Positions 30,616-39,440 of a DNA stretch of 64,000 nt are shown here, one piece after another (position 1 is the stretch's first letter; every line of letters begins with the position of its first letter). The notes beneath the pieces are model-generated. The model did no database searches, had not been told where the DNA came from, and was given only the letters and a program-made list of their open reading frames with translations. The stretch lies in assembly GCF_026283965.1 (NCBI RefSeq), contig NZ_JAPDPD010000018.1, positions 1 to 64,000 of the forward strand, read 5' to 3'. The translations under genes and the position numbers were made by a program. The DNA is from Dyella subtropica. Its GTDB lineage: Bacteria; Pseudomonadota; Gammaproteobacteria; Xanthomonadales; Rhodanobacteraceae.

Positions 30616-33600
30616 TTAACCAAGTTGGCCGAGGTATCGCTGCGCCTCGTCGGCGGAAAGTACGTTGGTATTCTGTGCGTTCTGGATCGCGCTCTTCGCC
30701 GCCTGGTCCCAGCCGTTGTAGGCAAATTCGGTCCCCATCTGCTTCACCCAGGTGTCCAGTGTGCCGTTGTCCTTCATGACCTTGATGATCTCGGATTGAT
30801 AGACGGGGTCGTGATTGCTTTTCAGTAGATTGCCGATCTGCATCTGTGGCGATCCACTTAAAGATTGCGCCACTTCGTATTGGCGGTCGGCCTGGCGGCG
30901 CGCGCTGCCGGCGGCGCTGAACACATCCGGCGCGTGACTTTGCACGTAGGCCTTGGCGTTGGTAAAGCCGCCACCGCCGATCAGGTCGGCCAGGTCATCG
31001 CGGTTGGTGAGCGGGGTGGTGGGGGTGCCGCGGGGCTGGCTAAAGAAGCGGACGTAATCCGGGTTGTCATGGGCGAGCGCGTCGACGAAGCCGCCCACGT
31101 CTTCGGGTTTGATCTGGCAGGCCTTGACCACGTCAATGAGACCTTGCGCATTACCGGCGCCTTGATCGAAGGCTTCGCGATGGGCCATCAGTACGTCTTG
31201 CGCCTGCTGCGGGCTAAGTCCGAGTTGTTTGGCGAAGGCATTGATCGCCTCGCCATCTTTGGCCAACACCTCGGCTTTGTCTTTGTCGATGCCGCCTGCC
31301 TCCAGGTATTTCACCTGTTCTTCCTGGAAGTCCTTCTGCTCCTTGTTGCCGTCGATGATTTTGCCGACCAGCTCGAACGGTGCCGACATCAGTATGCCGA
31401 TACCGGTCACGACCGCACCTGGCACCTCGGTGACGCCGGCGGTTTCCATAAAGCTGCCTATGACGGCGATCGTGTCGCCGAGCAGCGCGCCCGCATAGGC
31501 GGGATTCTGATTGTCCCTGGCAGCATTGAAGTCCGTTACGAAAGCCGCGGTGCTGGCAATCACGGACAGCCCGGGCACGAACTTCGCGCCCAACTTGGCC
31601 ATTGTCTCAGCCGTTGCGTTGTAGGCGCCGAACTTGCCGGCATCGGCCAGCGTCTTCAGTGCGCCGGTACCGACTTCAGTGACGTCGCCACCTGCCATGG
31701 AGAATTCACCGATCATCTCGTTGATCTTCGTGACGTTGACGCCGTTGACGCTGTCGGTCGTCACCGCCGCCACCGCCCAGGCCTTACCGGACAAACCCAT
31801 TTCTTTGTAGCCCTGGGCCAAGGCTTTGGCGTTGAAAGTCCCATTACCGTCGATCTTCTTCTCGAAGTTTTCCTTGACCAGGTTCCAGCCGTTTCGAAAC
31901 TTGAATACCGGGGAAGCCAGCTCGAGCAACTGGCTACCGGCCATCTTGGTGTCACCACCGTCCTCGACCAGCAGTTGCCCGTGCGCGGATGCCATGGCGT
32001 CGGGCAGGAACTTGCTTTCGTAGTCGGAGAACTTGCCGAAGGCCTTCAATGCCGCGGGATCGTTCTGCACATCGCCGGCGAACTGTAGTGCGAGCTTTCC
32101 CTGGCCTGACTGCGCCAGATCCTTCATCGCGCTATAAAGTTGCTGCGCCGCGTCCGGGTTGCGGCCAGCCGCGTAGATCAGGCTCGCCTGGTTGGTTTGC
32201 ATGTACCCGGCGAGTTTCTTCGCAGCATCGGCATCTGCCTGATAGGCCTTGGCATGGTCCGGATCGTCGCGATAGGCCTTGATCACCGCCTGCTTCTGCT
32301 CGTCGGTCAACGGCCCCGCCTTGGCCAGCAGCTCAGCCAGCTTCTGATCCGTCTGCTGGGCTGCGGCATGGGCGGCATCGTAGGCTTTCAACGGGCTGCC
32401 GCCATTGTTGGCGAGGTAGTCGTGTACACCTTGCGCGCCAGCATCAAACGCGCGGTTGGCAAGATCGTTCAGGCCGGGACGGCCGCTGAGTTGGTTGCCA
32501 AGCGCGATCGCGAAGGCTGGGCTGCCAGCCGAGCCATAGCCCGGGCTTTGGCTGATGCTGGCCGTCAATGGACTATTGGCGCTGTTGGCGGCACCGCTGG
32601 CGGTCAGGTAACGCACGGCGCCGAGATTGCCCGCATAGGCCGCAGCGGCCTGATTGATCACCGCGTTGGCCTGGCCGCTGTCGCCGAGACCGGCGAGCAC
32701 GCTCTGCACGCTGTCGAATGGCACCATGCTGCCTTGGCTGCCGAGCTCCAACTGCGCGATCTTCTGGATGGTCGGCATGCTGGCCTGGGTGACTGCCGTG
32801 GCGAGCGCAGGGGGTAGGCCGTCCGTAACCATCTGCAGCTGGCCCGCCGCCTGGCTCGCCTGATCGACGGCATAGTGCTCGTTACCCGATTTGACGTGAG
32901 CGTAGGGCTGGGCGACCTGGTCCGCCGCGGCCTTGACCCAGCTCTGCACATTCGGATCGGCCAGCACGCGGTCGACCACCTCCTGTGGCTGTCCCTGAAG
33001 ATTGGTGCTCAAGCTCAGCAGCTTGTCATGTGGACTGAAGTCGCCTGAAAACGACGGGATCAGCGCTTGCGCCTTGCTGGTCAGCTGGTAGTCGCTGACT
33101 GCAGCGCTGATCGCTGATTGCGTGCCCGGGTCACCCTGGTGGCGCTGCAGGATCGCCTGGCCGGCGCTGGTAATCAGTTGATCGGTCGGAGTGCGGAACT
33201 CAACGGGCGTGCCGTTGTTGCGGTAGGCGACTTCGCCGGCGATCTCATTCTGGATCGCGGTATCCATGGCTTTTTGCGCGCTATCTACCGCCGGTGATTC
33301 GGACTGCCGTATGTCGGCGCGGATGGCTCCGTTGTGCGGAGCGTTCTGGATGAGCTCGTCGCGATGCTTGACGGCGTCCTGGTAGGCGCTGATCGCGGCG
33401 TCGGTCTTCTGTGCAGGCGTCTGCGCCGGTTGCGAACTATCGTCGTGGGCAGGCGGCACCGCGTTGGCAGGCAGCGTCAGCGTCTGGATATGCGCAAGAT
33501 CGGTCGTGACGGAAATGCCGTTGGTCCGCGCCAGTTCCTCCGGCGTGACCTTGTACGTCTGCGCCACGCTCTGCACCGTATCTTTTGGCTGTACCTGGTA

Positions 33601-33666
33601 GGGCGGTGGCTGCGGCGCGGCGAGCGGGATGTATCGGGCCGAGGAGCCGGGTTCGACAGGGAGCAT
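30616..33666 (-). CDS. Large LysM-domain protein, predicted secreted or toxin-like
   Basis: A 1016-residue protein. Residues about 20-68 form a LysM module (YQVQPKDTVQSVAQTYKVTP, then ELARTNGI) that binds N-acetylglucosamine polymers such as peptidoglycan. The remainder is mostly helical, Ala/Gln/Asp-rich and unlike a named family; residues about 660-760 contain two or three hydrophobic, Gly-rich helices (ALLGDTIAVIGSFMETAG, VVTGIGILMSAPFELVG) that could insert in a membrane. No classical signal peptide or C-terminal type IV secretion domain is seen. ATG 33666 is chosen for its GGAG 8 nt upstream; an earlier in-frame start lacks one. It may be an effector or translocator, given neighbouring toxin-type genes. 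Confidence 0.8.
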   Translation of the reverse strand: MLPVEPGSSARYIPLAAPQPPPYQVQPKDTVQSVAQTYKVTPEELARTNGISVTTDLAHIQTLTLPANAVPPAHDDSSQPAQTPAQKTDAAISAYQDAVKHRDELIQNAPHNGAIRADIRQSESPAVDSAQKAMDTAIQNEIAGEVAYRNNGTPVEFRTPTDQLITSAGQAILQRHQGDPGTQSAISAAVSDYQLTSKAQALIPSFSGDFSPHDKLLSLSTNLQGQPQEVVDRVLADPNVQSWVKAAADQVAQPYAHVKSGNEHYAVDQASQAAGQLQMVTDGLPPALATAVTQASMPTIQKIAQLELGSQGSMVPFDSVQSVLAGLGDSGQANAVINQAAAAYAGNLGAVRYLTASGAANSANSPLTASISQSPGYGSAGSPAFAIALGNQLSGRPGLNDLANRAFDAGAQGVHDYLANNGGSPLKAYDAAHAAAQQTDQKLAELLAKAGPLTDEQKQAVIKAYRDDPDHAKAYQADADAAKKLAGYMQTNQASLIYAAGRNPDAAQQLYSAMKDLAQSGQGKLALQFAGDVQNDPAALKAFGKFSDYESKFLPDAMASAHGQLLVEDGGDTKMAGSQLLELASPVFKFRNGWNLVKENFEKKIDGNGTFNAKALAQGYKEMGLSGKAWAVAAVTTDSVNGVNVTKINEMIGEFSMAGGDVTEVGTGALKTLADAGKFGAYNATAETMAKLGAKFVPGLSVIASTAAFVTDFNAARDNQNPAYAGALLGDTIAVIGSFMETAGVTEVPGAVVTGIGILMSAPFELVGKIIDGNKEQKDFQEEQVKYLEAGGIDKDKAEVLAKDGEAINAFAKQLGLSPQQAQDVLMAHREAFDQGAGNAQGLIDVVKACQIKPEDVGGFVDALAHDNPDYVRFFSQPRGTPTTPLTNRDDLADLIGGGGFTNAKAYVQSHAPDVFSAAGSARRQADRQYEVAQSLSGSPQMQIGNLLKSNHDPVYQSEIIKVMKDNGTLDTWVKQMGTEFAYNGWDQAAKSAIQNAQNTNVLSADEAQRYLGQLG

Positions 33667-33897
33667 GGCTGATCTCCATCTGGGGGAATACCTGTCGGGC
33701 ATTTACCGCCTGTGCCAGCGGCGCGGACAATACGGGGGTTCCCTAGGTTTCCAGGCGCCTCGGAGCTGGGGTCCTTTTAGGTATGGCATTACACAGAACT
33801 TGAACATCCCGCCGTAACATCGCGCGCCAGCAGCAACGCGGTACAACTGGCGCCAGAGCGCAAGCGCTGCCGGACAGCGGCTTCTTGATGGGGATGG

Positions 33898-33949
33898 GAA
33901 AAACGGGACGGCGGTCGTTAAGTGCATTCAACGACCGCCGACCCGTTTT
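33898..33949. terminator. Strong bidirectional terminator-like hairpin
   Basis: Arms AAAACGGG-A-CGGCGGTCGTT and AACGACCGCCG-A-CCCGTTTT pair over about 20 bp with a 10-nt loop. It is followed on the plus strand by TTTTATTTTCGTTTTG and on the minus strand by TTTTTCCC. It lies in the 364-bp gap between the divergent LysM gene and the small secreted protein gene, where no complete gene is evident. Confidence 0.75.
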
Positions 33950-34030
33950 ATTTTCGTTTTGTTTCCGTTTTGTTTCTCTGCGCCAGCCCAGAATCGCCGA
34001 ACGGACATCGGCGTCCGTCTGGAGGCCCCC

Positions 34031-34486
34031 ATGAAACGCCTGATCATCGCTACAACTATCGCGCTCGGTCTGGTCTGCGCCGGCAGCGGCAGCGCCGCCC
34101 AAGACCAGATGCGCACCACCAACTTGCAAAATGTCACCGTCAACGCACCAGGCCAGTACGAGACCTACGTCCTCGACTTGCCCATGGGCTACGGGTTTGA
34201 GGCCTTTGTCGGCAACACGCACAGGCAGTACGTACAAGCGCAGCAGGCGGCGGAGAGCTCGGAAGCCCTGCGGAAGATGGGTATGGCCCCGCAGCCGTAT
34301 GTCGCCGTAGCCGTCGACAACTCGACCGGCCCTGGCGTGGCGAAACAGTTCCAGCTGATCGATTCCGCCCAAAACACGGTTGCCATCGTGAACGTGTATT
34401 GCAAGCGAGTCGCACCATCGGGAGGCAAACGGTGCCTGTTGGCTCCCCAGTCGGTTAGCTTGAGCCAACGTCTAGCCAGCATCTAG
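34031..34486 (+). CDS. Small secreted protein of unknown function
   Basis: A 151-residue protein with a clear signal peptide (LIIATTIALGLVCAGSG, cleavage near AAQ). The mature part has no family I recognise. Two Cys (YCKR, RCLL) near the end could form a disulfide. GGAGG lies 5 nt before ATG. It faces away from the LysM gene and sits between it and the type IV effector gene, so it could be an immunity-type periplasmic protein; this is speculation from position. Confidence 0.75.
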   Translation: MKRLIIATTIALGLVCAGSGSAAQDQMRTTNLQNVTVNAPGQYETYVLDLPMGYGFEAFVGNTHRQYVQAQQAAESSEALRKMGMAPQPYVAVAVDNSTGPGVAKQFQLIDSAQNTVAIVNVYCKRVAPSGGKRCLLAPQSVSLSQRLASI

Positions 34487-34781
34487 TGTCGAGGCAGGCG
34501 GGACGCCTTACAGCTCACGGAGGCGGATCAGCATGGCTGAGCGCGGATGCGCCGCGCCTGCTTAATACCCGCGATGGACCGACGGCGTTCTGCCGCCAGT
34601 CCGTCGCCGCGGAGGCGGTCAGGCGCTGAAGGTGTTGCTTGTGCTGGAGGATGCCTGGTTCGGATTGAATTCGCTGGTGCGACCGTTCAGTGCCGAGGGA
34701 AACGGGACGCGGGAAAATGGGGGGCAAGTTGCCTTACTGCTAGCCAGCAAACTTCGGAAGTCGACTCGACCTCATTTCTTG

Positions 34782-36413
34782 CTAGCGCTGCATCACCGGG
34801 CCTGCCTGCTGCATGGCCTGATCTTGTTGCAGGCTTTGTTGTTGTTGCGTTTGTTCCTGCTGCTTCTGGAACTGCTGCATGGCTTGCGGCCACTGCGCTC
34901 CGCTCTGCTCCATAGGCATGTTCAAGCCCTGCAGGGTATCGATCTTGCAATGCTGGTCGAAGAAGTGATCGCGAACGCCGGGCGGGCGCTGTGCGCCCCA
35001 GAGCGTGTTGGCGTCTTCGCTAAGCGCGATCTGGTCGATTCGTTGCAGACCACTTGCCCTGGCAGAAACGGTCAAGGCAGCGGCAAGTTGATCGCTACGC
35101 TGGTCCGGTGTGCGGCCATTCTGCTGATCGAGCTGGTGAACCTGTGAACGCGTTTGGAGATAGAGCGCGTTGTCGGGGTGCGATGGGTCGTCCAGGCGGG
35201 CAGGGCATTGCCACTGATACGAGCTCGTATTGGGCTTGCTCAGTGAGTGGGTTTGTTCTTCCATGGCCTTCAAGGTAGCGGGACCCGCAACGCCATCGGG
35301 TTTTAGGTTGTGTGCTGCCTGGAATGCCTGTACGGCGGCATGCGTTGATGGGCCAAAATGCCCATCGGGTTGCAATGGCTGGCCATCCGCGTCTGTATAC
35401 CCAAGCCCCTGCAAGCTCCTTTGAAGGTTGGCAACATCGTCACCCGTGCTTCCCTGCTTCATTGCGTGGCTATGCGGGCCTCCATGTTGGCTGTGGTGAT
35501 GATCGACGGGCCACCCGCCGAGCTGAGCCAGCGCCTTGAGTTCCTTGTTCTCAACAATATTCAAGTCACGCCCATGGTCCCGAAGGTAGTCCTTCAGACC
35601 GGTTTCTAGGAATTGCCGATCCTCTGCCGACAAATTGGCTTTGACCTCATCCACTCCGACAGCTTCGACAATGTTGGAAATGCGCCGCAGTACATCCTTG
35701 GCGCCCGAATTGGATTGGCCGTACTGAGTTTCCAGCTTGTAGCGAATCAGATCCTCAAGGCCGAGCTCTCCCTCTACTTTGATGGTCGCTGGAGAAGTCC
35801 TCCCGGGCATGGGCATGGCCGGGTCGTCCTTGGACATATTCAGCAATGCTTTCAGGCCATCGTTCACGGTGGAGCCGTATTGATTGGCTGTATCAAGCAC
35901 GATCAATTTGGCAACAGGACTGCCTTGAAGAAAGTTTCTGTTCGCGTCGTTCTGGATGCCAGCCACGGCATCATTCATCGTCTTGACCTTGGCATCCAGG
36001 ACCGGCAGGTAGTCTCGATTAATAGCCTGGATCCCAGCCGAAGAACTCAAGGTCTGATCGAGCTTGGGCTTCATCTGCTCATAGACATCCCTATCTTCGG
36101 CGCTAAAGCTCCGAAAGGGCTTATACAAATGCTGCTTGATGTTGCTCAGATCCTGATCGCTGATGATCCGGCTGCCCTGCGCGTCCTTCGCATCAGTAGC
36201 AATGCTTTCTAACAAATCTCTGCCATGCTGATTGGCACCGATGTCGTACTGAAACGGACCAAAGCTGGGTCCGCTGGCGGCCTTTTGAGCGTTGCTGATC
36301 TGATATGCCCCATGGCCACCTGCTAGTTCATTGCGCATCATCGCCTGATGCGTGTAGTACTGCATCGTGCCCGGTTCCAGAGCATCGCCGCCGGAAAATG
36401 TCTCGTTGCTCAT
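34782..36413 (-). CDS. Predicted X-T4SS antibacterial effector (lysozyme-like, PG-binding, XVIPCD)
   Basis: A 543-residue protein in three parts. Residues 15-250 look like a lysozyme-type catalytic region (AASGPSFGPFQYDIGANQHG, with preceding Glu of MRNELAGGHGAYQ a candidate acid). Residues about 320-385 are a PG_binding_1 domain (QGSTGDDVANLQRSLQGLGY, PDGHFGPSTHAAVQAFQ). Residues about 405-543 match the XVIPCD (DDPSHPDNALYLQTRSQVHQ, LDQQNGRTPDQRSDQLAAAL, ASGLQRIDQIALSED) with a Gln-rich tail. The XVIPCD is the secretion signal recognised by VirD4 of the Xanthomonadales bacteria-killing type IV system. ATG 36413 has AGGAG 6 nt upstream. The next gene on the same strand upstream encodes an LprI-type lysozyme inhibitor, fitting an immunity partner. 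Confidence 0.87.
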   Translation of the reverse strand: MSNETFSGGDALEPGTMQYYTHQAMMRNELAGGHGAYQISNAQKAASGPSFGPFQYDIGANQHGRDLLESIATDAKDAQGSRIISDQDLSNIKQHLYKPFRSFSAEDRDVYEQMKPKLDQTLSSSAGIQAINRDYLPVLDAKVKTMNDAVAGIQNDANRNFLQGSPVAKLIVLDTANQYGSTVNDGLKALLNMSKDDPAMPMPGRTSPATIKVEGELGLEDLIRYKLETQYGQSNSGAKDVLRRISNIVEAVGVDEVKANLSAEDRQFLETGLKDYLRDHGRDLNIVENKELKALAQLGGWPVDHHHSQHGGPHSHAMKQGSTGDDVANLQRSLQGLGYTDADGQPLQPDGHFGPSTHAAVQAFQAAHNLKPDGVAGPATLKAMEEQTHSLSKPNTSSYQWQCPARLDDPSHPDNALYLQTRSQVHQLDQQNGRTPDQRSDQLAAALTVSARASGLQRIDQIALSEDANTLWGAQRPPGVRDHFFDQHCKIDTLQGLNMPMEQSGAQWPQAMQQFQKQQEQTQQQQSLQQDQAMQQAGPVMQR

Positions 36414-36494
36414 AGCCAACTCCTGTAGGTGATCTTGGGTCCCTGCAAAACCAAGCTATGCCATGCGTAGCTCGGTTTCTCGTCTTGAGGCGGA

Positions 36495-37055
36495 TCAAGG
36501 CTGATGAGTAGCTACATAGCTATTGCGCCAGTCTTCTAGTTCCTGCGCGCGAATGGCTGTGCTCTCCATTCGGCAGGTTGACAAGGTGCTCGGCCCCGGG
36601 GTGGAGCCGAATCGGTCAGCTCTTACTGCGCAGTCTTTTTCATAGAAGGCAAGCCATGCACGCTGTGCTGCCTGAATCTCCTTGATGGCATCTTTGCCTT
36701 CTGAGACGGTAATTGCAGACACAAGCGCTTTGTAAGCTTTGTTCAAGCGCGCATCCTGGTACGTAAATTCGGTGTCGGCACAATCGCCTTTAAGCGCCAC
36801 TTGCTCCTGGGTAGCTTTGATGCATGCGTCGTAACTAGGCCTGATGCCGTAATACCGTGGCGATATGTAGGAAAGTCGCTCTACGCCAGGCATCAAGGCA
36901 ATGCCATTGATAACATCGCCATCGTCGGTGGACTTGGCCTGGTGGTTTTCCGGGCTGGCCGCTTTGGGTGTTGTTTGTGGTGTCGATGCCAGCGCACTAC
37001 CGAAGAGAGATAGGCAAAGCAGGGGCGCAGCCAAGACATTCGTTGCCCGATTCAT
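36495..37055 (-). CDS. Periplasmic LprI/DUF1311-type lysozyme inhibitor, likely immunity protein
   Basis: A 186-residue protein with a signal peptide (VLAAPLLCLSLFGSALAS). The mature C-terminal half carries the DUF1311/LprI pattern: CIKATQEQVALKGDCADTEF, then YQDARLNKAYKALVSA, IQAAQRAWLAFYEKDCAVRA and a final Cys with an amphipathic helix. Proteins of this type inhibit lysozymes in the periplasm. It lies 81 nt upstream of the predicted muramidase effector on the same strand, the usual effector-immunity arrangement in Xanthomonadales. ATG 37055 and GTG 37058 are both possible with the same GGAGG. Confidence 0.82.
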   Translation of the reverse strand: MNRATNVLAAPLLCLSLFGSALASTPQTTPKAASPENHQAKSTDDGDVINGIALMPGVERLSYISPRYYGIRPSYDACIKATQEQVALKGDCADTEFTYQDARLNKAYKALVSAITVSEGKDAIKEIQAAQRAWLAFYEKDCAVRADRFGSTPGPSTLSTCRMESTAIRAQELEDWRNSYVATHQP

Positions 37056-37309
37056 CACTTCGTCCTCCAGACATGTAAAGTTGCACCGAGGAACAGCTCA
37101 TTTGAGCATCATGGATGCCCGTGATCTGCCGCACCTGTCTTCAACGATAGCATTCGGAAACGTATTCAATGGACGACATATTTCACATATGTCGCGCAGG
37201 CGATCCCCTACAGACGCCCTTATCCCCTTTTGCTAGTTTCGATCCGTCGCTAGCGGAGTCAGTCGAACGTCGGCGCAAGCAACCATTGGAGCTCCCATGA
37301 TGTGCTCCT

Positions 37310-37867
37310 TCATTCACCAGTGTTGTAGAACTCGTCCACTCTCAACGTTGTTTTGATGTCTTTGAAGACGGGTTGATCCTGGGTGGTTCTTATGACCGCA
37401 ACGTAATGTCCATCGTGGGTGGCGCGAAACCCTGCAATCAAGACGTTGGAAGTCTTGCCGTCGGTGGCATAAAGGTGCAGGTGGGCCATGGGGTTATCGG
37501 CCTTTACGGCCGCCCCGTAAGCAGTAGCCAGGATGGTGTCGTTGTCTTCCGTGGGGACAGGGACGCGATGTCCGCCTTCTTCAAAGAAGACTTGTACTTC
37601 GATGGGCAAACTCTGCTGTTGAATGGCGTCTTCGACCGCGCCTTTCTCAGTCTGGGGGAAGTCCAGGGCAAGCATCAGCCGGCGACGGGTATCGATCTTG
37701 CCCTTCTCGACCCAGAAATCGATAGCGGCAACGTTGCCAGCCTTGTCCATCGCATAAGGTTTTGTGATCGGCGGTATCGGGTGCCTGGGGGGCGATGAAG
37801 CTGCCGCCAGTGTTCCGACCATGCATCCGATGGTAATGCCCAAAGCCTTAAACAGCCTGTTCGTCAT
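37310..37867 (-). CDS. Periplasmic DUF5625-like protein
   Basis: A 185-residue protein with a signal peptide (FKALGITIGCMVGTLAA). The mature part (DKAGNVAAIDFWVEKGKIDT, RRRLMLALDFPQ) resembles DUF5625, small beta-sandwich proteins often found as periplasmic immunity factors in interbacterial toxin loci. ATG 37867 is chosen for AAGGAG 9 nt upstream; upstream in-frame residues are unrelated. It stands 250 bp from the LprI gene, same strand, but no matching toxin is adjacent. Family assignment is moderate. Confidence 0.7.
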   Translation of the reverse strand: MTNRLFKALGITIGCMVGTLAAASSPPRHPIPPITKPYAMDKAGNVAAIDFWVEKGKIDTRRRLMLALDFPQTEKGAVEDAIQQQSLPIEVQVFFEEGGHRVPVPTEDNDTILATAYGAAVKADNPMAHLHLYATDGKTSNVLIAGFRATHDGHYVAVIRTTQDQPVFKDIKTTLRVDEFYNTGE

Positions 37868-37998
37868 GAGATTCCGCTCCTTGGGACGAAGGGCATTCTT
37901 GCATGCCTTTGATGCTCTCGCTGGCGGCATAGCGTGAATGGTCTTGTTCCATTCAGTAGTGGAATTAGTTGAGCCAAGACCCTTCGTCACGATCTCTC

Positions 37999-39234
37999 TT
38001 ATGCGGGCTCATTCACACGCGCCCGCTGCGTAAACGCCACCACCATCGGCGTCGTCATCACCGTAGTCAGAATCGCCATGATCAGCAGGATCGTATACAT
38101 GCGCTGATCGATCGCACCGATATCCAGCCCAACTTTGATGACGATCAGCTCCATCAAGCCGCGCGCATTCATCAGCGATCCCACTGCAAAGCTCGTGCGC
38201 CATGACCGCCCAGCCAAGCGCGCACCAGCGACACCACCCAGCACCTTGCCGACTATTGCGACCGCCAGCACGGCGGCCATCGCCAGGCCCGCTCCGTCGG
38301 TGAGCATGTCGGGCGTGGTGTTGAGTCCGGAGAGCACGAAGAAGATGGGTAGCAATACCAGAACGGCGACGTGTTCGATGCGTTCTATCAGGGAGTGAAG
38401 CAGGCGGTCGTCGCGCGGTAGGCTCAGGCCGAACAGGAAAGCGCCGAACACGGCGTGCAGCCCGAGCCAGTCGGTGATCGCGGCGAAGCCGATCGCGCCG
38501 GCGAGCAGGATCGCCAGCATCGTATTGGCGGGGCGGCCATCTGGCGCCCGCCGGGCCAGTAGCCGGATGAGTAGCGGGCGCAGCATGCCCAGTCCGACGA
38601 CTGTCACGGCTGCGAGGCCGATACAGGTGCGCCAGAACGGTGCCCAGTTGCCATGGGCGGAGATGAGGGCAACGATCAGTGCGAGCGCCACCCAGGCGAA
38701 CACATCGGTGATCGCAGCGGCGGCGATCGCCAGCTGCCCGGGCTCGCTTTGCGTCAGGTGACGATCTTTGAGAATGCGCGCCATGACTGGCAGCGCCGTG
38801 ATCGCCACGGAAACGGCGATAAACATCGCGAACGGCCAGAACCCGATGCCACGCGGCGCGTAGTCTGAGTAGAGCATGGGGGCGATGCAAAGGCCGAGCG
38901 CGGCGGGCAGCAGAACGGCAAAGCTGCCGACATAGCTGGCATCCCTCAGTTGCCTTCCGGCGCCGCTGGGGAAGCGCAGCTCGGCGCCGACGATGAACAT
39001 GAAAAGCACCAGTCCGATGGTGCTCAGACTGTTCAACGCTCCAAGGGTCGACGGCGCGAAGAGCGCGTTCTGCCATGTGGGTGCGATGGCGCCGAACACG
39101 ATCGGCCCCAACAGCAGGCCGGTGATCATCTCGCCGATCACGGGCGGTTGCCCCAGCCAACGCAGCGCCCACGACACGGCCCTGGATACGACCAGGATCA
39201 CCAGCAACTGCACCAAGAGGGGCGTGTGAGCCAT
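37999..39234 (-). CDS. CPA2-type cation:proton antiporter
   Basis: A 411-residue membrane protein with about 12-13 hydrophobic segments, of the Kef/monovalent cation:proton antiporter-2 family. Features are QPPVIGEMITGLLLGPIVFG near the N-terminus, ALPVMARILKDR and the paired acidic site in AITDVFAWVALA, and GLHAVFGAFLFGLSLPRDD. No C-terminal RCK/TrkA nucleotide-binding domain is present. GGAG is 7 nt before ATG 39234. It would exchange Na+ or K+ for protons at the inner membrane. Confidence 0.88.
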   Translation of the reverse strand: MAHTPLLVQLLVILVVSRAVSWALRWLGQPPVIGEMITGLLLGPIVFGAIAPTWQNALFAPSTLGALNSLSTIGLVLFMFIVGAELRFPSGAGRQLRDASYVGSFAVLLPAALGLCIAPMLYSDYAPRGIGFWPFAMFIAVSVAITALPVMARILKDRHLTQSEPGQLAIAAAAITDVFAWVALALIVALISAHGNWAPFWRTCIGLAAVTVVGLGMLRPLLIRLLARRAPDGRPANTMLAILLAGAIGFAAITDWLGLHAVFGAFLFGLSLPRDDRLLHSLIERIEHVAVLVLLPIFFVLSGLNTTPDMLTDGAGLAMAAVLAVAIVGKVLGGVAGARLAGRSWRTSFAVGSLMNARGLMELIVIKVGLDIGAIDQRMYTILLIMAILTTVMTTPMVVAFTQRARVNEPA

Positions 39235-39440
39235 CCGTTTCTCCACCGCGACTGATAGTCGGGCAGCATAGGCGACAGTCCATGTCCAACCAAGGGCGCC
39301 AAAGTAGGATCAGGTTCACTTCCGGTGATGGTCAAGCGAGCCTGGCGCCGTTGATTTGATAGCTGGCGAGCATCCAAAATCAGTCTGACGTGAGCGGATG
39401 CGATCGCCAGATCCATACGACCCAGAGGATGGAGTCAACT

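Noticed and set aside
30865-32088. Plus-strand open frame of 407 codons opposite the LysM gene.
   Set aside because: Shadow frame; the minus-strand frame has the LysM domain and a good ribosome site.
38009-39319. Alternative minus-strand frame of 436 codons overlapping the antiporter.
   Set aside because: Arg/Pro/Gly-rich translation with no membrane pattern; the antiporter frame is clear.
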